NCBI GenBank assembly: GCA_963847345.1
Contig: CAWJZU010000021.1
Coordinates: 1 to 64,000 of the forward strand
DNA length: 64,000 nt
Direction of reading: 5' to 3'
Source of the DNA: DATARH01 sp963847345
GTDB taxonomy: Bacteria; Pseudomonadota; Alphaproteobacteria; ATCC43930; CGMCC-115725
In this document: positions 26,841 to 34,538 of the stretch, piece by piece
Position numbering within the stretch: position 1 is the first letter of the stretch
Layout of the letters: each line of letters opens with the position of its first letter
Translations under genes and position numbers: made by a program
Notes under the pieces: model-generated
What the model saw: only the letters and a program-made list of their open reading frames with translations
Databases searched by the model: none
Told to the model about the DNA's origin: nothing

Positions 26841-27682
26841 TTGGCGGAAAACTCCTTGAAGTTGGACGGGTTGGCGAAGTACGGCGAAACCGCCGGATTG
26901 CGCCCGCCCTCGCTGCTCGGCGATATGGTCGGGTTTGGCAGGCTCGAGTTCTCGTGGCGGATTTCGGCCGCCCGGCGCTGCCGGAACAGCGAGCGGATCG
27001 TCGCGTAGAAATCGAGCGATGTTTTTTCGATGTCGGCGAGGGCCTCGATATTGCGCGAGCGCACGTCGATGCCCGATACAACCGTGCGCGAAAGCGGCAT
27101 GTACCACCAATCGTTGTTGGCGGCGACGTAGGTAACCGGGTCGAGAAAGCTGTCGCCCACTCTGCCGACCAGGTCGCGCGGGTTGGTGGGGCCGAGCACC
27201 GGCGCGACGAGGTAGGGACCCTCGTCGACGCCGTAGGTCGCAAACGTGATGCCCATGTCGTTGGTATGGTACGGGATGCCGATCCGGCCCGCGACATCGA
27301 ACATGCCGCCGAACCCAACGGTGGTGTTGATCGCAAGCCGGCCCAGTGTCTGCGCGGCGAGACGCGGCTGACCCTGCAACACGTCATGCGCGAAGATCAC
27401 CGGGCTGTTGAGGTTGCGCAGGAAGTCGAAGACCGACGCCCGCATCGGCGGCGGTACCGCGGTGCGATAGGTTTTCGCAACCGGAACCAGGACGACCTCG
27501 TCGACCACCTGATTGAACCTGAAAATCGAGCGGTTCACTTCCTCCAGCGGATCATTGAACTCGACCTCGGCCACTTCGCCGGGGAACTCACCGGGACCGG
27601 AGCTTGAGGTCGTGCAACCGACCATTGCCAAGCCAAGGACGGCGATTGCCAAAAAGGTGTAGGAACGGCGGCAAACGGGCAT
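26837..27682 (-). CDS. mlaA: MlaA (VacJ) outer-membrane lipoprotein
   Basis: An outer-membrane lipoprotein that removes misplaced phospholipid from the outer leaflet and feeds it to MlaC. The signal MPVCRRSYTFLAIAVLGLAM ends in a lipobox with Cys 23. Family motifs: FNDPLEEVNRSIFRFNQ, NLNSPVIFAHDVLQG, NTTVGFGGMFDVA and GPYLVAPVLGPTNPRDLVG. Length (281 residues) is slightly above usual because of a Ser/Pro-rich tail. A frame 30 codons longer has no ribosome site; the chosen ATG has AGAGG upstream. Confidence 0.93.
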   Translation of the reverse strand: MPVCRRSYTFLAIAVLGLAMVGCTTSSSGPGEFPGEVAEVEFNDPLEEVNRSIFRFNQVVDEVVLVPVAKTYRTAVPPPMRASVFDFLRNLNSPVIFAHDVLQGQPRLAAQTLGRLAINTTVGFGGMFDVAGRIGIPYHTNDMGITFATYGVDEGPYLVAPVLGPTNPRDLVGRVGDSFLDPVTYVAANNDWWYMPLSRTVVSGIDVRSRNIEALADIEKTSLDFYATIRSLFRQRRAAEIRHENSSLPNPTISPSSEGGRNPAVSPYFANPSNFKEFSAK

Positions 27683-27837
27683 AAGAGGCCTCTGGTGCGC
27701 AATCTGCGAGCGCGATAATGACGAAAAAACCGCTATGACGGCAAGGGATGCTTGCCGTTTGGGCGAGAACACAACTCGACACGAACGCTTGCGGTCGACG
27801 CCGGATTAATGCCAATTTGGCCGACGTGACAATGGTA

Positions 27838-28662
27838 ATGTCGGATCAAATAGGCGCCCGTACCATCGTGCTCGTCGGCTGCGGGCAAATGGGGTCGGCG
27901 ATGCTGCGCGGCTGGCTGCGCGGCAATGAAGCGGACCGGTTTGTCGTCATCGAGCCGGCCGGCTTGACCCGCGAGCTGGCCGACAGCGCGGCAACCGAAT
28001 GGCACAGCGCTCCGGAGGAGGCAGCCGCCAATCTCGCGCCGGATGCGATCGTCTTCGCGGTGAAGCCGCAGATCCTGGATTCGCTGCTGCCCGCGTACCG
28101 TCGCTGGGTTGCTCCGGAAACCTTGTTCCTGTCGATCGCGGCGGGGAAGACAATCGCCGGCATCGCCGGTCACCTCGGGGGTGAGGCGGCGATCGTCCGC
28201 TGCATGCCAAACACGCCGGCCGCGATCGGCCGCGCGATCACGGTCGCCTGCCCGAATGTGCATGTCGCGCCGGGACAGCGCCTTCTTTGCGAGCAGCTGC
28301 TGGCCGCGATCGGCGACAGCGCCTGGGTTGACGACGAGGCGCTAATGGACGCGGTCACGGCCGTGTCGGGCAGCGGCCCGGCCTATGTGTTTCTGCTGAT
28401 CGAGGCGCTGGCCACCGCCGGTGCTCGCGCCGGGCTGCCGCCCGAGATGTCGCTTCGCCTGGCGCGCGCGACGGTGGCCGGCGCCGGCCAGTTGGCGCTG
28501 GTCTCGGCCGAGACGCCGGCGCGGCTGCGCGAGAATGTCACGAGCCCCGGCGGTACGACCCGCGCCGCGCTCGACGTCTTGATGGACGAGCACGGGCTGC
28601 CGGAACTGCTCGACCGCGCTGTTGCCGCGGCGACCGCGCGCTCGCGCGAACTGGCGAACTGA
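27838..28662 (+). CDS. proC: Pyrroline-5-carboxylate reductase
   Basis: NAD(P)H-dependent last step of proline synthesis. It has 274 residues. Cofactor fold TIVLVGCGQMGSAMLRGWL at the N-terminus; middle VKPQILDSLLP and IAAGKTIAGIAGHLG; the C-terminal signature TAVSGSGPAYVFLLIEAL and ENVTSPGGTTRAALDVL is complete. Two ATGs two codons apart are possible starts and neither has a strong ribosome site; the second was used. A TetR-type gene follows after seven bases. Confidence 0.94.
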   Translation: MSDQIGARTIVLVGCGQMGSAMLRGWLRGNEADRFVVIEPAGLTRELADSAATEWHSAPEEAAANLAPDAIVFAVKPQILDSLLPAYRRWVAPETLFLSIAAGKTIAGIAGHLGGEAAIVRCMPNTPAAIGRAITVACPNVHVAPGQRLLCEQLLAAIGDSAWVDDEALMDAVTAVSGSGPAYVFLLIEALATAGARAGLPPEMSLRLARATVAGAGQLALVSAETPARLRENVTSPGGTTRAALDVLMDEHGLPELLDRAVAAATARSRELAN

Positions 28663-28669
28663 CGGCGCG

Positions 28670-29311
28670 ATGCCGAGCGACGCACCCGGCAACAGCCTGG
28701 AGCCGGTAGGAAGCGACAGCGATCGGCTGATCAACGCTGCGCTGCGCCTGATCGCTGATCAGGGATGGCGGCGCTTGTCGATGGCGGCGATCGCGGCCGA
28801 GGCCGGTCTGCCGATCATCACTCTATACCGCACATTTCCGTCGAAGCCGGCGATCCTGTGCGCCTTCGCGAGGCGTATCGACGAGACCGTGCTCGCGGCG
28901 CCGCCCGAGGCCGACCCCGATGAGCGCCTGCGCGATCGCGTCTTCGACCTGTTGATGCGGCGCTTTGACGCGCTTCGTCCGCATCGCGAGGCCCTCGATG
29001 TACTCGGGCGCGAGCTGCCGGGCGATCCTGTGGCCGCGCTCGCGCTCGGCGCCGCTCTGCTGCGCTCGATGGCGTGGGTCCTGGAAGCGGCGGGAATCTC
29101 AACTCACGGGCTGCGCGGCGCGGTCGCGGTGAAGCTTACGGCGGGTGCGTACGTCGCCGTGCTGCGTGTGTGGCGGCGCGATGATACGCCCGACCTGGCG
29201 CCGACGATGGCGGCGCTGGACCGCCGGCTGCGCGGCATCGAGCGCTGGCTAGGTTCCGCCCGGCGGAGGGGCCGCGAAGCGAGCGATGGGCCCGCCGCAA
29301 GTCCGGCGTGA
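28670..29311 (+). CDS. TetR-family regulator
   Basis: A 213-residue protein with an N-terminal TetR helix-turn-helix: ALRLIADQGWRRLSMAAIAA followed by GLPIITLYRTFPSKPAILCA. The C-terminal ligand domain (RLRDRVFDLLMRRFDALRPH, then LKLTAGAYVAVLRVWRRDD-like text) resembles the group often placed near phasin genes in alphaproteobacteria, some members of which are annotated as COQ9-like. It is coupled to proC by a seven-base gap and lies just before the phasin, so control of polymer granule genes is possible but unproven. Confidence 0.8.
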   Translation: MPSDAPGNSLEPVGSDSDRLINAALRLIADQGWRRLSMAAIAAEAGLPIITLYRTFPSKPAILCAFARRIDETVLAAPPEADPDERLRDRVFDLLMRRFDALRPHREALDVLGRELPGDPVAALALGAALLRSMAWVLEAAGISTHGLRGAVAVKLTAGAYVAVLRVWRRDDTPDLAPTMAALDRRLRGIERWLGSARRRGREASDGPAASPA

Positions 29312-29343
29312 AGCGGCTGCATTGTTGCGCCGCAAAATTTTGC

Positions 29344-29374
29344 TTGACGGGGGCTTATATGCCCACGATATAAG
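29344..29374 (+). promoter_or_regulatory. Likely sigma-70 promoter of the phasin gene
   Basis: TTGACG (29344-29349) and TATAAG (29369-29374) with a 19-base spacer, slightly long. The match to both boxes is good for a high-GC genome and the local AT content rises here. Confidence 0.6.
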
Positions 29375-29376
29375 CA

Positions 29377-29391
29377 TTGTGCACTGCACAA
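29377..29391 (+). promoter_or_regulatory. Palindrome TTGTGCA-N-TGCACAA before the phasin gene
   Basis: A perfect 7+1+7 palindrome beginning two bases after the -10 box, so it would overlap the transcription start. Phasin genes are commonly repressed by PhaR at sites of this TGC/GCA kind, which makes it a candidate PhaR operator. Confidence 0.65.
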
Positions 29392-29424
29392 ACTTCCGGT
29401 CACCTGCTACGGAAACACAGCACC

Positions 29425-29859
29425 ATGTCCGATGCCCGCCCGACCCCGTTTGATTTTGACATGACCAAGATCTTCGCCGATTTCCGGTTCCGGCCGTTCG
29501 ATGTCGAGGCCGTCTGGGCCGCCCAGCGCCGCAATATCGAGGCGCTGAGCCAGGCGAACCAGGCCGCCGTCGAGGGCGTGCATGCTCTGGCGCGCCGCAA
29601 CATCGAGCTGACCCGCGAGACCTTCGAGGGGCTGTCGGCGCTGATGCACGACTTGGCGCAGCCGTGCTCGACCGAGGACCGCACTGCGAAGACGACCGAG
29701 TACGCGAAAAAGCTGCTCGAGAAGGGTGTCAGCCACACCCGCGAAGTCACGACGATAGCGGCCAAGGTCGGCACCGATGCGGCCGAGATCCTGCAACGCC
29801 GCGCGACCGAGGGGATCGAGGAGTTCCGCAGCTTCGCGAGTCAGCAAGCCACGCGCTGA
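29425..29859 (+). CDS. Phasin-family granule-coat protein
   Basis: A 144-residue amphipathic helical protein that coats polyhydroxyalkanoate granules. The phasin domain is evident in RRNIEALSQANQAAVEGVHA, LARRNIELTRETFEGLSALM and the later KAKLLEKGVS-like HTREVTTIAAKVG stretch. No signal peptide. Its own promoter, a palindromic operator-like site and a strong terminator frame it as a single-gene unit. Its presence implies PHA storage, though no synthase is in the window. Confidence 0.9.
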   Translation: MSDARPTPFDFDMTKIFADFRFRPFDVEAVWAAQRRNIEALSQANQAAVEGVHALARRNIELTRETFEGLSALMHDLAQPCSTEDRTAKTTEYAKKLLEKGVSHTREVTTIAAKVGTDAAEILQRRATEGIEEFRSFASQQATR

Positions 29860-29880
29860 CGCGTCTTTCAGAAAATGACG

Positions 29881-29910
29881 AGGCCGTCTGTGAAAGCAGG
29901 CGGCCTTTTC
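29881..29910 (+). terminator. Rho-independent terminator of the phasin gene
   Basis: AGGCCGTCTG and CAGGCGGCCT form a 10-bp stem with one G-T pair and a 6-base loop, followed by TTTTCGTTT. It begins 21 bases after the phasin stop. Confidence 0.88.
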
Positions 29911-29945
29911 GTTTGCGGGTATGGGCTCGGGTACCGGCTCGGAAC

Positions 29946-30028
29946 CGTAGGATGGCGCTGAGCGCAGCGAAGCCCATCATCCAACCCGGCGCACAGCATG
30001 GGCTTGGCGTTGCTCAGCTCATCCTACG
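29946..30028. repeat. GTAGGATGGGC palindromic repeat, copy 4
   Basis: An 83-bp inverted repeat, CGTAGGATGGCGCTGAG at the left and CTCAGCTCATCCTACGG at the right. It separates the phasin terminator from the convergent Ldh-type gene and is 24 kb away from the other copies. Confidence 0.85.
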
Positions 30029-30043
30029 GATCACCGTTTTCGT

Positions 30044-31132
30044 CTAATCCAGCAGCCACGGCGCCGCGCTGGCCTGCGCGATCTGGCGGATTTGGCCCAA
30101 CAGGCCGGGTCCAACCGGAATGCCGTCGCGCATCCGAATGGCAGCGTTGATCCATTGCGGGTCGCCCGCCACCATGACCGGTTGTGTCGGATCGACCGGC
30201 TTTGTCGCGCGCAGATCGTCGCACAGCCTCGTCACATCGGCCGCGAACTCGCGCTCGTCGCGGAACAGGCCGGGGTCGATCGCGATAAAGCAGTGGCCGA
30301 TATCCATGCCCTGCGGTTTTTTCGTGTGCATCGGGTCGGTGATCAGGGTCGCCCCCGACAGACACGCGCCGAGGATGTTGACCATCACCGCCAGCCCGTA
30401 GCCCTTGTAGCTCGAATTCTCCGGCGACCCGCCGAGCGAGGTCAGAAACCCGCCCCTCTCGCGCGCTTCCAAGGGATCGGTGCTCGGCATCCCGTCCTTG
30501 TTCAGGACCCAGCCCGGCGGGCATTGCAGCCCTTCGTTGGCCTTGTTGCGGATGCGGCCGGCGGCGACCGTCGTCGTCGCCATGTCGAGCAGGAACGGGT
30601 TGCCGTCGGCCGTCGGCGCCGCAAACGACCACGGGTCGGTGCCGAGTTTGGCTTCCTTGCCGAAAGTCGGCGCGACCTGGATCGACGATGCGCTGGTGCA
30701 CGCCATGCCGATCAGCCCCTCCTTCGCCGCCATCAGCGTATAATAGCCGGTCGCGCCGAAATGCGCCGAGTTGCGCACCGCCGTGATCGCCATGCCGGCG
30801 GCCTTGGCCTTCTCGATCGCGACCCGCATCGCGAAATGCGCCGGCACGTGGCCGAGCCCGCCATCGCCGTCCACTAGCGCCGAGACCGGCGTTTCCTTGA
30901 TGACCCGCGGGCGGCACTGCATGTTGGCGCGGCCGGTCCGGCGCAGCCGGTCGTAGCCCGGGATCATCGACATACCGTGGCTGTCCACCCCGTGCAGATC
31001 GGCCCACGACAGGATGTCGGCGGTCGTCTCGGCATTCTCCTCCGGCATCCCCCACGCCAGGAGGATCGCCTTTAACTGCCCACGATGCTTTTCATACGGC
31101 GCAGTCGGGGCGTTCGCGGTCGAATCGGCCAT
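30044..31132 (-). CDS. Ldh-family (malate/L-lactate/sulfolactate type) dehydrogenase
   Basis: A 362-residue NAD(P)-dependent oxidoreductase of the Ldh2/MDH2 family, unrelated to classical lactate dehydrogenase. The catalytic His lies in ADLHGVDSHGMSMIPGYD (about 50). Other family marks: RNSAHFGATGYYTL, CTSASSIQVAPTFG, and SYKGYGLAVMVNILG. Members reduce or oxidise malate, sulfolactate, ureidoglycolate or 2-oxo acids, so the substrate is open. It follows an SDR gene after six bases on the same strand and the two are surely one operon. Confidence 0.9.
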   Translation of the reverse strand: MADSTANAPTAPYEKHRGQLKAILLAWGMPEENAETTADILSWADLHGVDSHGMSMIPGYDRLRRTGRANMQCRPRVIKETPVSALVDGDGGLGHVPAHFAMRVAIEKAKAAGMAITAVRNSAHFGATGYYTLMAAKEGLIGMACTSASSIQVAPTFGKEAKLGTDPWSFAAPTADGNPFLLDMATTTVAAGRIRNKANEGLQCPPGWVLNKDGMPSTDPLEARERGGFLTSLGGSPENSSYKGYGLAVMVNILGACLSGATLITDPMHTKKPQGMDIGHCFIAIDPGLFRDEREFAADVTRLCDDLRATKPVDPTQPVMVAGDPQWINAAIRMRDGIPVGPGLLGQIRQIAQASAAPWLLD

Positions 31133-31138
31133 CTCGGC

Positions 31139-32056
31139 TCACTCCATCGGCAGCCCGGCATGGGTGTTGCGCGAATCGAGCGAGGTGAACCCGCTCGCCA
31201 GCGACGGCATCGCGACCTCGCCGATCGTCTCCGGGGTCCAGCCGCCCTGGCGATGCACCATCCGCACCGGCCGCATATGGCCGTACAGCGACAGCTCTGC
31301 GGCGCGCTGATGGAACACCTGGCCGTTGACGTAACTGGACTGTTCGGAAGCGAGAAACACGCACAGCGGCGCGATCGCGTCGGCTCGGCTGCGCCGCAGA
31401 CGCTCCTCGCGCGCCGCCGCCGCGTCCGGGTCCTTCGGGGTCGGCACCGAGCGGGTCATGCGCGTGTCGGCCGACGGCGCGATGACGTTTGCGGTGATAC
31501 CGCGCGACTGGTTCTCCATCGCGATGATGCGGGCCAGCGCGACGATGCCGAACTTGGCCGAGCCGTAATTGGCCTGGCCGACATTGCCCAGCAGCCCCGA
31601 GGTCGACGACACCAGGATCATGCGGCCGTAATTCTGCTCGCGGAACAGGTTGATCGCGGCCCGGTTGATGTTGAAGTGCCCGGTCAGGTGGACGTCGATG
31701 ACGGCCTGCCAATCCTCCGGGAACATGTTGTGGAACATCTTGTCGCGCAGGATACCGGCGGCGTTGAACACGATGTGCAGCCCGCCGAATGTGTCGCGCG
31801 CTTGGCTTACCATCTGCAGGCAATCGTCGAACTTGTTGACGTAGCCGTAATTCGCGACCGCCTCGCCACCGGCCGCCTTGATCTGATTGACGATTTCCTG
31901 TGCCGGAGTCGTGTCGGTGCCCTCGCCGCTGCCGGTGGTGCCGGGGTCGTTGACGACGATTTTGGCGCCGTGCGCGGCCATCAGTTTCGCGACCTCGCCG
32001 CCGACACCGCGGCCCGAGCCGGTGCAAATCGCGACGCGTCCGTCCAGCATGCCCAT
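31139..32056 (-). CDS. Short-chain dehydrogenase/reductase
   Basis: A 305-residue SDR. The cofactor motif CTGSGRGVGGEVA is at the N-terminus, followed by the VNDPG segment typical of the multifunctional-enzyme-2 (hydroxyacyl-CoA dehydrogenase) subgroup; the catalytic Ser and YxxxK appear in SSTSGLLGNVGQANYGSAKF. The C-terminal 60 residues (FHQRAAELSLYGHMRPVRMV) extend past the usual SDR end, as in that subgroup. GGGAGAGGG stands seven bases before the ATG. It is the first gene of the operon with the Ldh-type dehydrogenase and divergent from the ornithine decarboxylase. Confidence 0.9.
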   Translation of the reverse strand: MGMLDGRVAICTGSGRGVGGEVAKLMAAHGAKIVVNDPGTTGSGEGTDTTPAQEIVNQIKAAGGEAVANYGYVNKFDDCLQMVSQARDTFGGLHIVFNAAGILRDKMFHNMFPEDWQAVIDVHLTGHFNINRAAINLFREQNYGRMILVSSTSGLLGNVGQANYGSAKFGIVALARIIAMENQSRGITANVIAPSADTRMTRSVPTPKDPDAAAAREERLRRSRADAIAPLCVFLASEQSSYVNGQVFHQRAAELSLYGHMRPVRMVHRQGGWTPETIGEVAMPSLASGFTSLDSRNTHAGLPME

Positions 32057-32203
32057 TTTGCGGCCCTCTCCCGAATGCGTTTGCGCTTTGAGCCGCAATT
32101 GACCCGCCCGCCCGCGCTTTTGTCAATTCGCTCGCCGAACCGCGAGAAAGCGACCGCTCCGGCCGATGCCACCCGCGAATGTTGCAATGACTGGGAAAAG
32201 CTC

Positions 32204-32231
32204 TTGCGTCGCCGGCCAGGCCGCTTATCTA
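32204..32231 (+). promoter_or_regulatory. Likely promoter of the ornithine decarboxylase leader
   Basis: TTGCGT (32204-32209) and TATCTA (32226-32231) with a 16-base spacer. Transcription would start near 32238, giving a leader of about 290 bases. Confidence 0.5.
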
Positions 32232-32254
32232 TGCGGTCCGACGCAATCGCACGT

Positions 32255-32410
32255 GCCTAGAACCCCAAGCCAATCGGGGTGCCGCTACGACGTAACGCGT
32301 CCTTTTTGGCAGGGCCGGTCACCCCGCAAGGGATCAGTGGACCGGCATTTCCTTAAGGGAAACGGCTATGGTCCGGCACGCGATGCGAAGTACTCGCACG
32401 ATCATCTGAT
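32255..32410 (+). ncRNA. speF-type leader RNA
   Basis: Structured 5' leader found before ornithine decarboxylase genes of alphaproteobacteria (the speF motif); recognised from the GGACCGGCATTTCCTTAAGG block, the AACGGCTATGGTCCGGC block after it and the downstream gene. Visible pairings: ACCCC/GGGGT at 32262-32280; a small hairpin TTTCC/GGGAAA at 32348-32362 inside an outer GGACC (32339-32343) / GGTCC (32370-32374) stem. CCGGTC (32315-32320) could instead pair with GACCGG (32340-32345), so two folds exclude each other. A further perfect hairpin (CGGAGCG/CGCTCCG) is at 32423-32439. No T-run follows, so control, if any, would be on translation or Rho. Exact ends are approximate. Confidence 0.78.
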
Positions 32411-32530
32411 CCGTTGACGCGCCGGAGCGCATCGCTCCGCCGTGTCACTCATCCTGATCTGTCGCCGCTGCCGTGCCCGTCGAAGCCGGGCCGGATCGGC
32501 GTCGCCTCCTTTCCGTGGGAGGACCGTGCG

Positions 32531-33757
32531 ATGGCGAAAGCCCGCCTAGTTTCGCTGAAATCCGCACCGCCACCGGCCGGGCGTCCGCTCGCCCTGCCGA
32601 ACGTGGACGCCCTCGTCGCGGCCGAGCGCCCGTCCGAGCCGCTCGTCTGCGTGCGTCCGGCGACGATCGCCGCCGCGTCGCGCCGCTTTGTCGAGGCGTT
32701 TCCGGGGGATGTGCTCTATGCCGTCAAGTGCAACCCGGAGCCGCGCGTGCTGCGCGCGGTGTGGGCCGGCGGCGTCAGGCATTTCGACTGCGCCTCGCTG
32801 CCCGAGATCGCGCTGGTGCGCCGCGTGCTGCCGCGCGCCGAGGTGCACTTCATGCACCCGGTCAAGTCGCGCCCGGCGATCCAGGCCGCTTTTCACCAAC
32901 ACGGCGTCGCCGACTTCGCGTTCGACAGCAAGGACGAGCTGGAAAAGATCCTTCAGGAGACGGTGCGCGCCGTGCCGGTTGGCACGCCGCCGGTCTTGGG
33001 CCTGTTCGTGCGTCTCGCGGTCAAGCAGGGCGGCGCCTACGACCTCTCGGGCAAGTTCGGCGTCGCGGTCGGAGAAGCGGCCGAACTGCTGCGTCTGGCG
33101 CGGCCGCATGCAGCGCGGCTTGGGCTGTGCTTCCATGTCGGCTCGCAATGCCTCGATCCGGCAGCCTATCGCAGCGCGATGGCGCTGGCGGCCGAGGCCG
33201 CCGCGTTGTCCGGCGTCGCTGTCGACATCGTTGATGTCGGCGGCGGATTTCCGGTCAGCTATCCGGACATCGAGCCGCCGCCGCTCGGCGATTACATGGC
33301 GGCCATCGGCCAGGCGGCAGCCCAGTTTGGCGTCAACGTCAAGTTGTGGGCCGAGCCGGGGCGGGCGCTGGTCGCCGGAGGCGGGTCGGTCGTTGCGCAG
33401 GTGCAGCTGCGCCGCGGCGATGCGCTGTACGTCAATGACGGCGTCTATGGCAGTCTCAGCGACGCCGGACATCCCGGCTTCCGCTTCCCGGTCCGGCGCG
33501 TGCCCATCGACGGCGCGGCCGACAGCGAGGCGCCGCTGCGCGCGTTCTCCCTGTACGGGCCGACCTGCGACAGCGCCGATTTCATGAAGGGGCCGTTTCT
33601 GCTGCCGGACGACATCGACGAGGGCGACTGGATCGAGTTGGGCCAGCTCGGCGCCTATGGAGCATGCCTGCGCACCCGCTTCAACGGCTTCGATGGTACC
33701 CTGACGGCCGAAGTCGCCGACCCGCCGCTGCTCGCGACGCCCGGCTACGAGGGCTAG
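32531..33757 (+). CDS. odc: Ornithine decarboxylase (alanine-racemase fold, group IV)
   Basis: PLP-dependent enzyme that converts ornithine to putrescine, the entry to polyamines; lysine or arginine could also be used. It is 408 residues. The PLP lysine is in VLYAVKCNPEPRVLRAV (about 75). The PLP-binding glycines are in VDVGGGFPVSYPD and the phosphate-binding stretch in EPGRALVAGGGS. The catalytic Cys-Asp pair is in YGPTCDSADF. GGGAGGAC stands eight bases before the ATG. The structured leader upstream implies control by a polyamine or precursor. Confidence 0.93.
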   Translation: MAKARLVSLKSAPPPAGRPLALPNVDALVAAERPSEPLVCVRPATIAAASRRFVEAFPGDVLYAVKCNPEPRVLRAVWAGGVRHFDCASLPEIALVRRVLPRAEVHFMHPVKSRPAIQAAFHQHGVADFAFDSKDELEKILQETVRAVPVGTPPVLGLFVRLAVKQGGAYDLSGKFGVAVGEAAELLRLARPHAARLGLCFHVGSQCLDPAAYRSAMALAAEAAALSGVAVDIVDVGGGFPVSYPDIEPPPLGDYMAAIGQAAAQFGVNVKLWAEPGRALVAGGGSVVAQVQLRRGDALYVNDGVYGSLSDAGHPGFRFPVRRVPIDGAADSEAPLRAFSLYGPTCDSADFMKGPFLLPDDIDEGDWIELGQLGAYGACLRTRFNGFDGTLTAEVADPPLLATPGYEG

Positions 33758-33902
33758 CTCCCGCGGGGATCGACCCTGCACAAGCCGGAGCCGCACGCGT
33801 TCGCTACGTCGTTGCGCGCACTTCGCCAAAGCGGCAAGATGAGGCTGGCCACAGGCAATTTCCCGGTGCCGTCTATGGCGCCGCAAACGGCTGGAGGACG
33901 GC

Positions 33903-34487
33903 TTGCAGGCGCCGAAACGAGCCGTGATCGCCGTCGTCATGGGTGTCTCGGGCTCCGGTAAGACGACTTTCGGCGCCGCTCTGGCCCATCGCCTCGGCTG
34001 GCGTTTTCAGGAGGGCGACGCGCTGCATCCGCCGGAAAATGTCGCAAAAATGCAGGCCGGCATCCCGCTCGACGACGCGGACCGCGCGCCGTGGCTGCAG
34101 GCGGTCGCGGCCAAGATCGATCAGTGGCGCGAGCAGGGCGAGGCTGGGGTAATCACCTGCTCGGCGCTGAAGCGCCGATACCGCGACATCATTATCGGCA
34201 ACCGAGCCGAAATCCGGCTGGTTTATCTGACCGCGCCACCGGCGCTGATCGCGGCGCGTCTCGCCGGGCGGCGCGGTCACTTCATGCCGGCGAGCCTGCT
34301 CGAAAGCCAGCTCGCCATCCTCGAACCGCCCGGCCCCGAAGAGCACGCGCTGACCGTGGCGATGGATGCACCGATAGAGACCGTCGTGGAACGGATCGCC
34401 GCCGCTTTGATCGCGCAGGACAAGCGCGATCGCAGCACAATCGATGAAGGCGGCGTTGAAATCGGCAGTGCCATGGCAACGTCATGA
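33903..34487 (+). CDS. gntK: Gluconate kinase
   Basis: ATP-dependent kinase making 6-phosphogluconate from gluconate. It has 194 residues, slightly longer than usual at the C-terminus. The P-loop is VVMGVSGSGKTTFGAAL; family motifs FQEGDALHPPENVAKMQAGI, CSALKRRYRD and HFMPASLLESQLAILE follow. It starts at TTG with GGAGGAC six bases upstream. It heads the sugar-phosphate operon that continues to the HAD gene at 42204. Confidence 0.93.
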   Translation: MQAPKRAVIAVVMGVSGSGKTTFGAALAHRLGWRFQEGDALHPPENVAKMQAGIPLDDADRAPWLQAVAAKIDQWREQGEAGVITCSALKRRYRDIIIGNRAEIRLVYLTAPPALIAARLAGRRGHFMPASLLESQLAILEPPGPEEHALTVAMDAPIETVVERIAAALIAQDKRDRSTIDEGGVEIGSAMATS

Positions 34488-34538
34488 TCGTCGGCGACAA
34501 TTCAATCCGTGAACCGGCCTGACGCAGGAAGGACGAGC

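Noticed and set aside
32166..32417. An 83-codon frame across the ornithine decarboxylase leader
   Set aside because: It coincides with the structured RNA, begins upstream of the likely promoter and has no ribosome site; the shorter 13-codon frame is mentioned only as a possibility.
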